Shown piece after piece: positions 1 to 9,485 of a stretch of DNA of 64,000 nucleotides; positions within the stretch are counted from its first letter, which is position 1; each line of letters opens with the position of its first letter. This DNA is from Myxococcaceae bacterium. GTDB lineage: Bacteria; Myxococcota; Myxococcia; Myxococcales; Myxococcaceae. Position numbers and translations under genes: made by a program. The stretch spans positions 62,001-126,000 of the forward strand of contig JAEUJQ010000073.1 in NCBI GenBank assembly GCA_016793095.1, given 5' to 3'. The notes beneath the pieces were generated by a model. It was not told the DNA's origin. It searched no databases and was given only the letters and a program-made list of their open reading frames with translations.

Positions 1-194
1 GCGCTCGTTCGTCTCGCGTCCCACGAACCTGGCCCACAGGGCTCGACCGGCCTTCGAGGACCGCGAGACGTTCTTCCGTTGCGGCGCGTCGTGCGGTGCC
101 GCGAGTGCCTCACCTGGCGGGCTGGCGCTGGAGCGGGTCCACCGCGCCACCAGGCTGCAGGCGAACCGGGGAAGCTGCTGGGCGAGCTCCGACC

Positions 195-2834
195 TCACGG
201 GCCAGGCAGCGACTTCAGGTCTCCGGCGTAGTCGTCGCCACCCGCTTCGAGGTGCCTCCTCGCCGAGTCGAGCAGCGCGCGCCGCCGCAGCGCCCCTGCG
301 TCCTGCGTGCGAGCGAGCAGCACCTCGACCTTGCCGAGCTCACCCGGGTTGGCGGCGTCCCCGGCGCGGAGGGTGAGCGCGCGCTCGAGCGGCTTCACGG
401 CGTCGGCCTCGCGGTGGAGCGCCAGCAGCGCAGCCCCGATGCCCACGAGGTCGCCCGCGAGCTTGAGGTGATCCGGGCCGAGCGCCGCTTCCCGAATCGA
501 GAGCGCTTGCTCGAACGCCTTCAGGGCATCGGCAGGTCGGTCGAGGCCGAGCCAGGTGTCTCCGAGGTTGTTGTGCACGGCCGCGAGCTCGACGTGCGAC
601 GGGCCGTAGGCGCGCTCGAAGTTCTTCTGGGCCGCGGCGAAGTGGGGCAGGGCTTCGTCGAAGCGCTTCAGGTCGTTGAACATGACGCCGATGTTCACCT
701 CGGCGCGGCCGACCTCGTGGTGAGCCTCTCCGAGCTCGGCAGCGATGAGCGTGCGCACGGCCTGAAGCTCGGGGAGCGCTTCGTCCGGCTTGCCCAGGTG
801 CGAGAGGATGACGGCGGCGTTGTTGATGGTGCGCAGGGCGTTCTTCGCCGAGGGTCCGGTGACGTGTGAGTAGTGGTCGCGCGCCGCCCTGAAGTGCGCG
901 AGCGCCTTCGGCAGCTCTCCCTCGGTGAAGGCGGCCAGGCCGAGCTGGTTCTCGATGATGGCCTCGAGCTCATGCTCCAGCGGCTCCCGGGCGCGCGCCA
1001 CGGCGAGCAGCTCGCGGTACTCCTTCGACAGCGCGACGTCATGAAGCCGGCTGGAAGCCACCTCGAGCAGCTGACACAGCGAGCGGATGATGAGCTCGTC
1101 GTCGTGGTTGACCGACGCGGTCGTGAGGGCCTTCTGGAGCAGCTCGCGCGCCTTCGCCGGCTGCCCCAGCTTGAGCTGCAGAGAGCCGGCCCAGAACCAG
1201 CCCTCGGCCTGCACCGAGAGCGCCTCGACCGAGCCCAGGGTCGCGAGGAGCGGCTCGGCCAGCGCCCACCCGTCCGCGAGTCTGCCGGAGTCGTGCAGCA
1301 CCTTGAGCTGACTCACCCGGGGTTGCAGCGCCTGGGCCTCGAGGCGGCCCCGCTCCGAGAGGGTCTGCGCGGTGCTCTCGAGGCGGCGGGCGTCCTCACA
1401 GGCGCTCACCGAGCGGAGTCCGCGCACCAGCGTCGAGGCGGTGTCGGCCGACTTCTCGTCGAGTGACGCGAGGGCGCTCGTCACCGCGGCGAACTCGACG
1501 CGCCGTCGCTCGAGGCAGGCCATGCGCAGGTCCAGCAGCCGCTCCGACTGCTCGTGGCGCACGTGCGTCGCCGCGCACGCGTCGTCGTAGCTGCGGGACC
1601 AGGTCGAGGCCCAGCCGTCGAGCGCGCTCGTCAGCGTCGAGGCGAGGTCGGCGCTCCAGGGCTTCGCGGGGCGGCTGATGGCCTGTCGAACCGCCGCGCG
1701 CACCTCGGCGCTCCAGGTCGTCGCCAGCCGGTCGGCGCCGGGCACGCACGGGGCAGGTCGGCTGACGGCGTAGCCCGCGAGCGCGACGGCCAAGGCGACG
1801 ACGGTGATTGCGAGCATGACGCCGGCTCGCGACCGCGCTCGTGGCCGCAGTGCAGCCAGCACCGCGCGCATGTCGGGGAACCGCTCGTCGGGAGTGGCCA
1901 TGAGGCCCCGTCGGAGCGCCGGGCCGACGCCGAGCGGGACCTGCTTCAGGTCGAGGCCCAGCGCGCCACGCTCGATGGCCTCGAGGCGCGCTCGTGGCGT
2001 GTCGCCGGCGAAGGGACGAACGCGGGTGAGCGCTTCGGCGAGCGAGGCGCAGAAGCTGAACTGGTCTGCGCGGGCGTCGACGGGCCGCCCGGCGAGCTGC
2101 TCCGGCGCCATGTACGCCGGCGTGCCCGGTCTGCCGCCGAGCCCGTCGTCCCCTCGGGCTTCCTTCACCACCGCGAGGCCGAAGTCGGTGACGAAGACGC
2201 GGCCGTCGCTCCGGCGGAGGACGTTCGCCGGCTTGAAGTCGCGGTGGACGAGGCCGGCGTCGTGCGCCGCGACGAGCCCTTCGCCGGCCTGGAGGAACGC
2301 AGCCAGCACGTCCTCCGCGCGCGGGCTGCTGGCGAGCCAGTCGGCGAGCGTCGCGCCCTCGATGAACTCCATCGCGAGGAAGACGTGCCCGTCGTGCGTG
2401 CCGACGTCGAACACCGGCACGACGTTGGGGTGGGAGATGCGCGCGAGGGCCTGGGCTTCCTGCAGCACCTGGCTCGTCGAGGCGGCGGTGGCGTGGCGCA
2501 GGAACTTGAGCGCCACCTTCCGGGCGAGCTGTGGGTCGGTCGCTTCGTACACGACGCCCATGCCGCCGACACCCCGAACGCGCTCGACGCGGTACCGGCC
2601 GATGAGCGTGCCGGGCGCGAGGGTAGCGACGACGGCGCCCGGCAGCAGCGCGGCGCCGGACTGGAGCCGCTCGGCGTCCTTCCGGCGCTCGCCCGCTGCT
2701 TCGTAGATGGACGAGAGCACCGCGCGGCACGCCTCACACCCGCGCAGGTGCTCTGCCGCGCGCTCGAGCGCCGGGCTTGTCAGCGCTCCGTCGCCGAACG
2801 CCACCAGCTCGTTCTCGTCCAGGCACGTGGACAT
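195..2834 (-). CDS. Zinc-finger/Ser-Thr protein kinase/TPR fusion protein
   Basis: Membrane-anchored Hanks-type kinase of 879 aa. Residues 1-45 form an anti-sigma-like zinc finger with His29-x3-Cys33-x2-Cys36. The kinase domain spans about 78-330: Gly-rich loop GVGGMG (88-93), Lys110, HRD 197-199, DFG 217-219 and APEQ 243-246, so it looks catalytically complete. One membrane segment lies at about 338-357. The C-terminal half has several tetratricopeptide repeats, clearest after residue 620. Myxobacteria often encode such kinases beside a gmx1-type sigma factor, and one lies upstream on the same strand (4552-3773). I infer that the zinc finger may bind that sigma factor. The TPR part would be periplasmic if the single segment crosses the membrane. 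The ATG start immediately precedes the finger, which supports it. Confidence 0.9.
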   Translation of the reverse strand: MSTCLDENELVAFGDGALTSPALERAAEHLRGCEACRAVLSSIYEAAGERRKDAERLQSGAALLPGAVVATLAPGTLIGRYRVERVRGVGGMGVVYEATDPQLARKVALKFLRHATAASTSQVLQEAQALARISHPNVVPVFDVGTHDGHVFLAMEFIEGATLADWLASSPRAEDVLAAFLQAGEGLVAAHDAGLVHRDFKPANVLRRSDGRVFVTDFGLAVVKEARGDDGLGGRPGTPAYMAPEQLAGRPVDARADQFSFCASLAEALTRVRPFAGDTPRARLEAIERGALGLDLKQVPLGVGPALRRGLMATPDERFPDMRAVLAALRPRARSRAGVMLAITVVALAVALAGYAVSRPAPCVPGADRLATTWSAEVRAAVRQAISRPAKPWSADLASTLTSALDGWASTWSRSYDDACAATHVRHEQSERLLDLRMACLERRRVEFAAVTSALASLDEKSADTASTLVRGLRSVSACEDARRLESTAQTLSERGRLEAQALQPRVSQLKVLHDSGRLADGWALAEPLLATLGSVEALSVQAEGWFWAGSLQLKLGQPAKARELLQKALTTASVNHDDELIIRSLCQLLEVASSRLHDVALSKEYRELLAVARAREPLEHELEAIIENQLGLAAFTEGELPKALAHFRAARDHYSHVTGPSAKNALRTINNAAVILSHLGKPDEALPELQAVRTLIAAELGEAHHEVGRAEVNIGVMFNDLKRFDEALPHFAAAQKNFERAYGPSHVELAAVHNNLGDTWLGLDRPADALKAFEQALSIREAALGPDHLKLAGDLVGIGAALLALHREADAVKPLERALTLRAGDAANPGELGKVEVLLARTQDAGALRRRALLDSARRHLEAGGDDYAGDLKSLPGP

Positions 2835-2858
2835 GACTCGCCCCGTAGCACGTCGCCG

Positions 2859-3689
2859 TCAGCGCGCCTCGCACTGGCTGAAGAGCGCGCTGCACTTCCC
2901 GGAGCAGCAGTTGGTGTCGTTCACGCAGCTCTGGCCGTTGGCCTTGCACACGCTCACGGGGCGGTCGCAGATGCCCGTCGTCGAGGGCACGCACACCGTC
3001 ACCGAGGCGTTGCGCAGCATGCAGCAGTCCTCCGTCGCGCCGCAGTCGGCTTCGGTGCTGCAGGTCTTCCGGCACGCGCCCGTCGAGGCGAAGACGCCGT
3101 CGGAGGTGCCGTCCGGCGTCACGGCGAGCGCGCAGTACAGGTTCGTGCCTGCGCAGACCGGGGCCGAGTTGGGGCAGGGCTGGCCCGTCGCCGTCCCGCC
3201 GGCCGCGCCTCCCCCGGCGCCGCCGCCGCCCGTTCCTCCGCGCAGGCACGAGTTGAGCGCTGCGTACTGCGCGCTGCACGCGGTCGTCGAGCCGTAGTCC
3301 CCGTTGACGCAGGTGACCGACGCCGGAGTCGCGACGAGGCAGTCGAGCCACGTGGTCGCCTGCGCGGGGCAGGCCGAGCCGAGGAGCATCTGGCACTGCG
3401 TCAGCACCGTGCTGGCCGCTGCACCGCACTTCGCCTGGATGAGCGCGGTCGAGCGGTCGCACGCGGTGCCTGCGGAGCCTCCCCCTGGTGCGCTGCCGCC
3501 CGCCATCGCGGAGCCCCCGCCGCTCGCGCCGCCGCCACTCGAGCCGCCGCCAGTGCCGCTGACGAAGCCGCCGCCGCTGAGGAGAGAGCCGCCCCCGCCA
3601 CCCGTGGGCCCGCCGGCCGGAGGAGGTGGGGAGCAGGCCAGACCGACGAAGACGCACGAAAACAGGACGAAACGAACAGGAGACGCCAT
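2859..3689 (-). CDS. Small Cys-rich lipoprotein with Gly/Ser-rich N-terminus
   Basis: 276-aa exported protein. It starts at the ATG ending at 3689, giving a short signal peptide with lipobox GLAC and mature Cys20. A low-complexity Gly/Ser linker follows (about 20-75). The rest has scattered Cys pairs, such as CAGTNLYCAL, CRKTCSTEADCGATEDCCM and CVNDTNCCSGKCSALFSQCE, probably forming disulfides. The open frame continues upstream to 4229, but that part lacks a signal and overlaps the sigma-factor gene in another frame, so I reject the longer start. The gene sits between the gmx1 sigma factor (3773-4552) and the zinc-finger kinase, 24 bp before the kinase ATG, so the three are probably co-transcribed. 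No enzymatic motif is visible. The spaced Cys motifs resemble the Dickkopf/disulfide-knot modules common in myxobacterial lipoproteins. Confidence 0.8.
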   Translation of the reverse strand: MASPVRFVLFSCVFVGLACSPPPPAGGPTGGGGGSLLSGGGFVSGTGGGSSGGGASGGGSAMAGGSAPGGGSAGTACDRSTALIQAKCGAAASTVLTQCQMLLGSACPAQATTWLDCLVATPASVTCVNGDYGSTTACSAQYAALNSCLRGGTGGGGAGGGAAGGTATGQPCPNSAPVCAGTNLYCALAVTPDGTSDGVFASTGACRKTCSTEADCGATEDCCMLRNASVTVCVPSTTGICDRPVSVCKANGQSCVNDTNCCSGKCSALFSQCEAR

Positions 3690-3772
3690 GAGAGACCTCG
3701 TGAATGGAGCCGGCTTCGTGCCGGCTGCCACGAGGGGACACAGCGACCTCGGAGAGTGTAACCGGGCGCGTG

Positions 3773-4552
3773 CTACCCGGACCGCGACGCGCCCTCGAGC
3801 GAGACGCTGAACCGGGCGTTCGACAGCCGCATCAGGCTGTCCACCCGCGAGGACGAGAGCTGTTGGGCCAGCCGGAGCCGGGTCGCGGCGCGCAGCTCCC
3901 GCTTCGCCTGGCCGAGCCACCGGGCGACGCTCACGCGATGCGCGCCTTCGATGCGGGCGACCTGCTCGGCCGTGAAGCCCTCGAGGTAATAGAGGCGCAG
4001 CAGGTGCCGCGAGCGCTCGGAGAGCCCGGCCAGGGCCTCTTTGAAGGCCGCCTTGAAGACCGCCGCGTCCTGCTCCTGCATGAGGGCCGCTTCCGGCGTG
4101 GGGGCGCTCGCCGGGCGGCGGTCGAGGGTCGAGGCGGAGTCGATGGGCTTGCGCTCGCGGACGAGGTTGAGCGCGGTGCGGTGGATGACGGCCGAGAGCC
4201 ACTTCACGAGGGCGCCGCGGCCTGCCCACGTCGAGAGCCGTGGCCGCGCGCCGTCTCCCACGAGCAGGAGCAACCGGACCCGCTGCGTCAGCTCCGCCGC
4301 GTCGAGGCCTTTGCCCGCCGAGGCGCAGAGCCTGTTCAAGAGGCCCTCGAGGATGCCGAGCGCGCCAGGGTCGCCGTGCAGGCAGCCGGCCACCAGCACG
4401 ACGTCGGCGCGGGCGAGACCTTCGCGCGCGGCCGGCTCGGGGCAGATGCGTCGAAGCGTGTCGTCGAGCTGCGCCGCGCTCACGCTCACCGAGGGGTACT
4501 GGGCGGCGCCAGCGTCGAGCCAGTCCTGGAGGGCCTTGGCCGCATCACTCAC
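3773..4552 (-). CDS. RNA polymerase sigma-70-family factor, Myxococcales gmx1 type
   Basis: 259-aa divergent sigma factor matching the TIGR03001 (Sig-70_gmx1) pattern: an acidic N-terminus, a region-2-like stretch (WLSAVIHRTALNLVRERK, about 118-135) and a C-terminal region-4 helix-turn-helix (LSERSRHLLRLYYLEGF...RVSVARWLGQAKREL, about 177-222). The start is the GTG ending at 4552; no strong Shine-Dalgarno is visible, so it could shift slightly. In this family the partner is usually a nearby Ser/Thr kinase with an N-terminal zinc finger, which is what 195-2834 encodes. I therefore infer that this factor directs a small regulon, possibly including the lipoprotein directly downstream (83-bp gap), under control of the kinase. 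Family assignment is firm; the regulon is unknown. Confidence 0.85.
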   Translation of the reverse strand: MSDAAKALQDWLDAGAAQYPSVSVSAAQLDDTLRRICPEPAAREGLARADVVLVAGCLHGDPGALGILEGLLNRLCASAGKGLDAAELTQRVRLLLLVGDGARPRLSTWAGRGALVKWLSAVIHRTALNLVRERKPIDSASTLDRRPASAPTPEAALMQEQDAAVFKAAFKEALAGLSERSRHLLRLYYLEGFTAEQVARIEGAHRVSVARWLGQAKRELRAATRLRLAQQLSSSRVDSLMRLSNARFSVSLEGASRSG

Positions 4553-4628
4553 GGCGTCGCGGATAGCTCACGTGCCCGCGTTTGCGAAGGCCGACGCGGA
4601 GGACAGGTGTGTGACGGCCCCGCGACCG

Positions 4629-7457
4629 TCAGCGGGCCGACGCCATGCCGGAGCAGGTGGTGTGCACGCGCATCTCCGCCGGCGCCGACTCGAGCTCTCC
4701 GTCCGACGCGACGAAGGTGAACACCACGACCCGCGCGGTGGCGCCTTCCATGTCGATGACGAACTGGCCGGTGCGGGCGTCGAACGAGCGGACGTGACCT
4801 TGCGACGGCCGCTGCACGAGCCTGAAGGTGACCCGGGCCGTCTCGCGGTCGAAGCCGCTGACCTGGCCGGTCATCTGGCTGTTGCAGGTCACGCTGAGGT
4901 CGTCGCTCACCGCGACCGGCGCGTCGTTCACCGGGGTCACCACGAGCTTCGCCTCGGCCGTGCTCGTCAGGCCGGCCGGGTCGGTCACGGTGAACGCGAA
5001 GCTGTCGTCACCGTTCCAGTTCGCCGAGGGCAGGAAGGACGCGATGCCCCGCGCCGCGTCGACGAGGGTGAGCTCTCCACGTGCCGGCGCGCGCGAGATG
5101 GAGAAGGTGAGCGCGTCTCCATCCACGTCTCGCGCCACGAGGCTGAGCTTGACGCCCGTGTCTTCCTTCGTCGTGAACGTGCTGCCCTGCGCGACCGGCG
5201 CGTCATTCACCGGTGCCACCGTCGCGGTCACCTCGGTTGGCGCAGACGACAAGGCGCCATCGCTCACGAGGACCGAGAACGTCACCGTGCCGTGGTGGTC
5301 GGGCGCTGGCTCGAAGCGGACCTGCCCCTGCGCGTCGACGAACGCCCGCCCGGTCGCGGGCTGCTTCACGATGCTCCACGTGAGCGGATCGCCGTCGATG
5401 TCCGCAGCCTTCATCGACCCGGTCACCAGCTCGTCTTCGCGCGTCTCGAGGGCCAGCGACGCGAGCGTCGGAGCGTCGTTCACCGGCGCCACCCGCACCT
5501 CGACCGTGCCGCGCGCAGTGGTGCGCCCGTCGGTGACCTCGAAGGCGATGCGATCGTCTCCGTTCAGGTCCGCCCGCGGGCTGTAGCGGAACGCGCCGGT
5601 CCGGGCGTCGAGCAGCGTCACGGCACCCAGGCTCGACGAGCCCAGCACGCGGAAGGTGAGCACGTCGCCATCGACGTCGGACCCCGGGAGCGCGCCCTCG
5701 GCGACGACGTCTTCCTTCGTCTCGAGGCGCATCGGGCGCGTCACCGGCGCGTCGTCCACCGGGCTGAGCGAGACGTCGATGACCGAGGTGCTGGTGAGCT
5801 CTCCATCGCTCACGCTGACCACGAAGCGGTCTGGGCCGTGGTAGTCGCGCGCCGGGTGGAAGCTCACGGTGCCGGTGCGGGCGTCGAGCTTCACGGTGCC
5901 GTGCGCCGGCTCCTCGGCTACGACGTACTTGAGCGGCTGGCCATCGACGTCGGAGGCAGCCACCGCGCCGTAGACGGCCTCGTCTTCGCGTGAGGACAGC
6001 GCGAGCGGCGCCGAGACCGGAGCGTCGTTCACCGGGCGAATCGTCAGCCGCACCACCGCCTCGGAGGTGAGCTGTCCGTCAGACACCACGAAGCTGAAGC
6101 TGTCCGGGCCGTTGAAGTTGCGCGCCGGCTGATAGGTGAAACGGCCGGTCGAGGGGTCGAGCTTGAACTCGCCCGACTTCGGCTTCTTGCCCAGCTGAAA
6201 GGTGAGCGTGTCACCTTCGACGTCGGTCGCCGGGCAGGCGCCCTCGACGCTGGAGTCCTCGTTGAGGCCGTAGCCGCTCGAGTTCGCCACCGGCGCGTCG
6301 TTCACCGGGCTCAGCGTGATCTGGACGGTCGCCGGGACGGTGGCCTGGCCGTCGCTCACCTCGATGGTGAACTCGTCAGCCCCGAAGTAGTCCCGGTTGC
6401 CGTCGTACGTGAACGCGCCGGTCGAGGGATCGACGCTCGCGACGCCGTGCTCGGGGGCCTTGCCGACCCGGTAGCTCAAGGTGTCTTTGTCGCGGTCGCT
6501 GGCGACGACCTGGCCGGAGGCGGTGGTGTCTTCGGCAGCGCTCGCCGAGGCCGCGGCGACGGCCGGTTCATCGTTCACCGACGCGATGACGAGGCGCAGC
6601 ACCGTGCTCGCCTTGAGCTTCCCGTCACTGACCTCGAGCGCCACCGCGTCGTCTCCATGGAAGTCGGTGTGGGGCGAGAACGTGAACGCGCCCGTGCCGG
6701 GGTCGATGGTGGTCGTGCCGTGCTTCGACGGAGCGACCATGCGCCAGGTGAGCGCATCGCCATCGACGTCAACGGCCAGCGCCTTGCCCTCGCAGACGGT
6801 GTCCTCGGAGCACGGCTGCGTGACGGCCTGGACGCGTGGGGCGTCGTTCACCGGCGTGACGGTGACGGAGACGTCGCTGCGAACGGTCTCGGCGCCGTCG
6901 CTGACCTCCACGGTGAACGTGTCGGGGCCGTTGAAGTCGGCCTTCGGACGGTAGGTGAAGACGCCCGTGCGGGGCTCGACGCGGACCTGACCGTGAGGAG
7001 GAGGCGACTTCAGGCTGAAGGTGAGCAGGTCGCCATCGACGTCGCGCGCCTCGACGCGGCCCTTCGCCGAGCCGTCTTCGGGGACACTGATGGCGGCGGG
7101 CTTCGCCGTCGGTGCGTCATTCTCTGGCGCGACCTGCACGCGCACGTTCACCTGGGTGGGCTTGCCGCTGGTGCGCAGCTCCACCGCGAAGCCGTCTTCA
7201 CCGTGGAAGTCGCGCTCGGGCTGGTAGCGGAACGCGCCCGTGTCCGGGTCCAGCGTCGTCTGGCCATGCTTCGGCCAGCGCTTGAGGGTGAGCACCGCCT
7301 TCTCGCCTGGCCGCAGCGCGGCGAGCTGGCCCTCGACCGCGGTGTCTTCGGTGGTGGCGGCGTCGAGCTCCCTGGGCGCAGGCTTCGGCGGAGCGGCGAC
7401 GGCCTGAAGGCAGGTCAACGCGGTGGCGGCGACCAGGGCCCGGGTCGGAAGTGCCAC
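4629..7457 (-). CDS. Secreted tandem cadherin-like (Big_9/VCBS-type) repeat protein
   Basis: About 942 aa, almost entirely ten tandem Ig/cadherin-like domains of 85-95 residues. Each follows the pattern 'NDAP...ED...G...D.DGD.LtF...P.HG....d..TG.F.Y.P...F.G.D.F...VSDG', and domain joins are marked by nine near-identical VNDAP-type motifs. The repeated Asp/Glu residues are typical of calcium-binding linkers. Starting at the GTG ending at 7457 gives a clean signal peptide (MALPTRALVAATALTCLQAVAA). The ATG ending at 7547 is in frame but would put about 35 extra charged residues before it. There is no lipobox, transmembrane anchor or sorting signal at the C-terminus, so the protein is probably secreted or held at the surface by a partner. 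Likely role is adhesion or matrix; this is inference from the fold only. Confidence 0.85.
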   Translation of the reverse strand: MALPTRALVAATALTCLQAVAAPPKPAPRELDAATTEDTAVEGQLAALRPGEKAVLTLKRWPKHGQTTLDPDTGAFRYQPERDFHGEDGFAVELRTSGKPTQVNVRVQVAPENDAPTAKPAAISVPEDGSAKGRVEARDVDGDLLTFSLKSPPPHGQVRVEPRTGVFTYRPKADFNGPDTFTVEVSDGAETVRSDVSVTVTPVNDAPRVQAVTQPCSEDTVCEGKALAVDVDGDALTWRMVAPSKHGTTTIDPGTGAFTFSPHTDFHGDDAVALEVSDGKLKASTVLRLVIASVNDEPAVAAASASAAEDTTASGQVVASDRDKDTLSYRVGKAPEHGVASVDPSTGAFTYDGNRDYFGADEFTIEVSDGQATVPATVQITLSPVNDAPVANSSGYGLNEDSSVEGACPATDVEGDTLTFQLGKKPKSGEFKLDPSTGRFTYQPARNFNGPDSFSFVVSDGQLTSEAVVRLTIRPVNDAPVSAPLALSSREDEAVYGAVAASDVDGQPLKYVVAEEPAHGTVKLDARTGTVSFHPARDYHGPDRFVVSVSDGELTSTSVIDVSLSPVDDAPVTRPMRLETKEDVVAEGALPGSDVDGDVLTFRVLGSSSLGAVTLLDARTGAFRYSPRADLNGDDRIAFEVTDGRTTARGTVEVRVAPVNDAPTLASLALETREDELVTGSMKAADIDGDPLTWSIVKQPATGRAFVDAQGQVRFEPAPDHHGTVTFSVLVSDGALSSAPTEVTATVAPVNDAPVAQGSTFTTKEDTGVKLSLVARDVDGDALTFSISRAPARGELTLVDAARGIASFLPSANWNGDDSFAFTVTDPAGLTSTAEAKLVVTPVNDAPVAVSDDLSVTCNSQMTGQVSGFDRETARVTFRLVQRPSQGHVRSFDARTGQFVIDMEGATARVVVFTFVASDGELESAPAEMRVHTTCSGMASAR

Positions 7458-7665
7458 CCCGGTTCGGCGTGACCCGGGGGCTGGGTGTGACGGAGCGGTG
7501 GCGCTTCGAGGAGAACATCGCCTCAGATGTCGTGTTGAGGTGGCCATGCCCGTGAGATCTGCACTTCGCGGTCCACGTCGGAAACGCCGGGACCGGTGGT
7601 GCGATGTGGGTCTGCGCCGCCGCTCCGACGACTGCTGATCCCGAGGAGTCGCAGGCCTCACGGAG

Positions 7666-8007
7666 GTGGAGCTCCGCCGCGACGACATGAACTCGAGTCA
7701 GGCGAGCACCGCGTCCTCGTGGTTCGGAGCCGACGCCGGCATCTGCTGGATCCACCCCGAGCCTTCGCCGCCGGCCGCTCCGCCCGATGGTGGCGCCTGC
7801 GGCTGTTACAACGGCCAGAACGACTACTGCGGGCTGAGCATCGTCAACCGCGCGTGGTGGTACGGCTGCCGGCCTGGCGTGGCGCTGAGCGTCGCGGACT
7901 ACGACGACCTCTCAGCGTGCGACGGCGGCGTCTTCACCTTCAAGCAGTCGTGCTCCGCGGGCTGCATCTCGCGGACGATGACGAACAACACCGGCTATTG
8001 CCGGTAG
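7666..8007 (+). CDS. Small Cys-rich hypothetical protein, possibly a gene remnant
   Basis: 113-aa open frame from the GTG at 7666; an ATG at 7687 is an alternative. An in-frame stop at 7636-7638 blocks extension upstream. From about residue 38 the composition looks like a real folded domain: seven Cys, many aromatics (NRAWWYGC), and balanced polar residues, unlike the Arg/Ala/Pro-rich false frames of this genome. There is no signal peptide, yet paired Cys usually mean export. I therefore suspect a decayed 3' end of a secreted protein gene, or a gene whose signal was lost by frameshift. It lies alone between the cadherin-like gene (divergent) and the LRR gene (convergent). No family recognised. 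Confidence 0.45.
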   Translation: MELRRDDMNSSQASTASSWFGADAGICWIHPEPSPPAAPPDGGACGCYNGQNDYCGLSIVNRAWWYGCRPGVALSVADYDDLSACDGGVFTFKQSCSAGCISRTMTNNTGYCR

Positions 8008-8015
8008 CGCACTGC

Positions 8016-9437
8016 TCAGCCGCTCACGAGCGCGTCGTTGAAGCGGGCGGTGAGCTGCTTCAGGAGTCCCTTGTCGCCGACCTTCCCGACGTCGAGGCGC
8101 GCCGGCTCGAAGTGTTGGGCGCGCACGAGCGCGTCGTAGCCCTTCGCGGTCAACTTGCGGTTGTTCCCGAGCCGCAGCGCGACGACGGTCGAGAGCCCAT
8201 CCCATGCGGCGAGCGCCGCGAGCGCTTTGTCCGTGAGCTTGTTGCTCGAGAGGTCGAGCTCGACGAGACCGCGGGGCTGGCGGGTGAGCAGCTCGACCGA
8301 CGCGTCCGAGAGCGAGCACCCGTTGAGCTTGAGCGTCCGCAGCGTCGCGCTCGCCGGGTGATCGAGCAGCGCCTGAAGGCCGTCGTCGCCGAGGCTCGTG
8401 GTGCCGAGGTCGAGGTGCGTGAGCTGCGTCGCGCAGTCGAACACGACGAGCGGCGTCTCGAGCAGCTCCTTCCCGCTGCGCAGGTCGAGCTCGCGTAACG
8501 CGGCGGAGGGCCTCTTGAACAGCGCGAGCACGTCGTCCTTCGTCGTCGATTGCGGGAGCCCGAGCGCCCTGAGCTTCGAGAGCTGACTCCACCCGCCCAG
8601 CGCCGCGAGGCCGTCGCGAAAGACGTTGCCCGCGATGGACACGCGCTCCAGAGACGGGAGCGGGGCCGCGGCGAGCGCCTTCAGCGTGGCTGTGTCCGAG
8701 AGCCGGTTCTGGCTGAGGTCGAGGTCGGTCAGGCCGCCCAGCCGCTCGGCGCCCAGCAGCGTGGCGGCGCCCTCGTCACCGAGCTGACAGCCGCGGAGCT
8801 GGAGCTGGCGGAGGACGCCTGGCACGAACGGCGGCGGCGCGACGAAGCGCTCGAAGTGCTCGCCGAGGGTCGTCTCGAGGCCTGCGAGCAGCTTCGCCCC
8901 GTCGGTGCCGAGGTCACAGCCGGAGAGGTCGAGCGAGACGAGGCGCGAGACGTCCCACGCGAGGATCTCGGACACGCTGAACGCCGTCACCCATTGCTCA
9001 GGCACCACGCGCAGGCGCTTCAGCTCGGGGCCGAGCTTCCGGACACGGGCTTCCTCAGGCAGCGCCTCGTGGAGTTCGACGGTCACGCCTTCGACGGGCT
9101 CTCGCGCGCGCAGCCAGGGCCAGTGCTGATCGAGGTCGAGCGGATCGATGGTGAGCGTCGAGAGGAAGCCCGCGCGGAACACGGGCGCGCAGTCGCCGAT
9201 GCGGTCGAACACGTCGGCGAGCCAGACGCGGCGGTGGCGGTGCTCGAGGCGGCGCGACTCGGCGGAGATCCCCGGGTAACGCGGATCTGCCGGGTCGAGC
9301 CGGAGCAGCTCGAGCTGCATCGAGATGAAGGTGCCGCGCGGGTCGCCCTTCTCCTGCAGCTTGTCGGCGAACACCTGGCGCAGCTGCAGGTCGTCAGGTG
9401 ACGCGAGCACGCGGGCGAGCTCCGGCGGAGGCGGCAT
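8016..9437 (-). CDS. TIGR02996-domain leucine-rich-repeat protein
   Basis: 473 aa. The first ~50 residues (LARVLASPDDLQLRQVFADKLQEKGDPRG...) match the 'repeat-companion' domain TIGR02996, known from Gemmata and myxobacteria and usually placed ahead of leucine-rich repeats. From about residue 165 there are at least nine LRRs of the form L..LDLS.N.L.D....L, of the cysteine-containing/RI-like class (LDLSGCDLGTDGAKLL, LDLSQNRLSDTATLKAL, LDLSSNKLTDKALAAL). No signal peptide or membrane segment, so it should be cytoplasmic. Probably a protein-protein interaction scaffold; the partner is unknown. The ATG start gives the intact companion domain. It converges with the small frame ending at 8007, leaving 8 bp. 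Confidence 0.88.
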   Translation of the reverse strand: MPPPPELARVLASPDDLQLRQVFADKLQEKGDPRGTFISMQLELLRLDPADPRYPGISAESRRLEHRHRRVWLADVFDRIGDCAPVFRAGFLSTLTIDPLDLDQHWPWLRAREPVEGVTVELHEALPEEARVRKLGPELKRLRVVPEQWVTAFSVSEILAWDVSRLVSLDLSGCDLGTDGAKLLAGLETTLGEHFERFVAPPPFVPGVLRQLQLRGCQLGDEGAATLLGAERLGGLTDLDLSQNRLSDTATLKALAAAPLPSLERVSIAGNVFRDGLAALGGWSQLSKLRALGLPQSTTKDDVLALFKRPSAALRELDLRSGKELLETPLVVFDCATQLTHLDLGTTSLGDDGLQALLDHPASATLRTLKLNGCSLSDASVELLTRQPRGLVELDLSSNKLTDKALAALAAWDGLSTVVALRLGNNRKLTAKGYDALVRAQHFEPARLDVGKVGDKGLLKQLTARFNDALVSG

Positions 9438-9485
9438 GCGCGCATCTTGCCCGACGAGGGCCCGTTGTCCTGCCCGACGAGCGCC

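Noticed and set aside
1-194. Gene fragment at the left edge
   Set aside because: No reading frame there gives a recognisable protein, and the frame starting at 96 is a shadow of the kinase gene.
1554-3761. 735-codon plus-strand frame opposite the kinase
   Set aside because: Antisense to the kinase domain, composition Arg/Ala/Glu-rich. A shadow of high-GC codon use.
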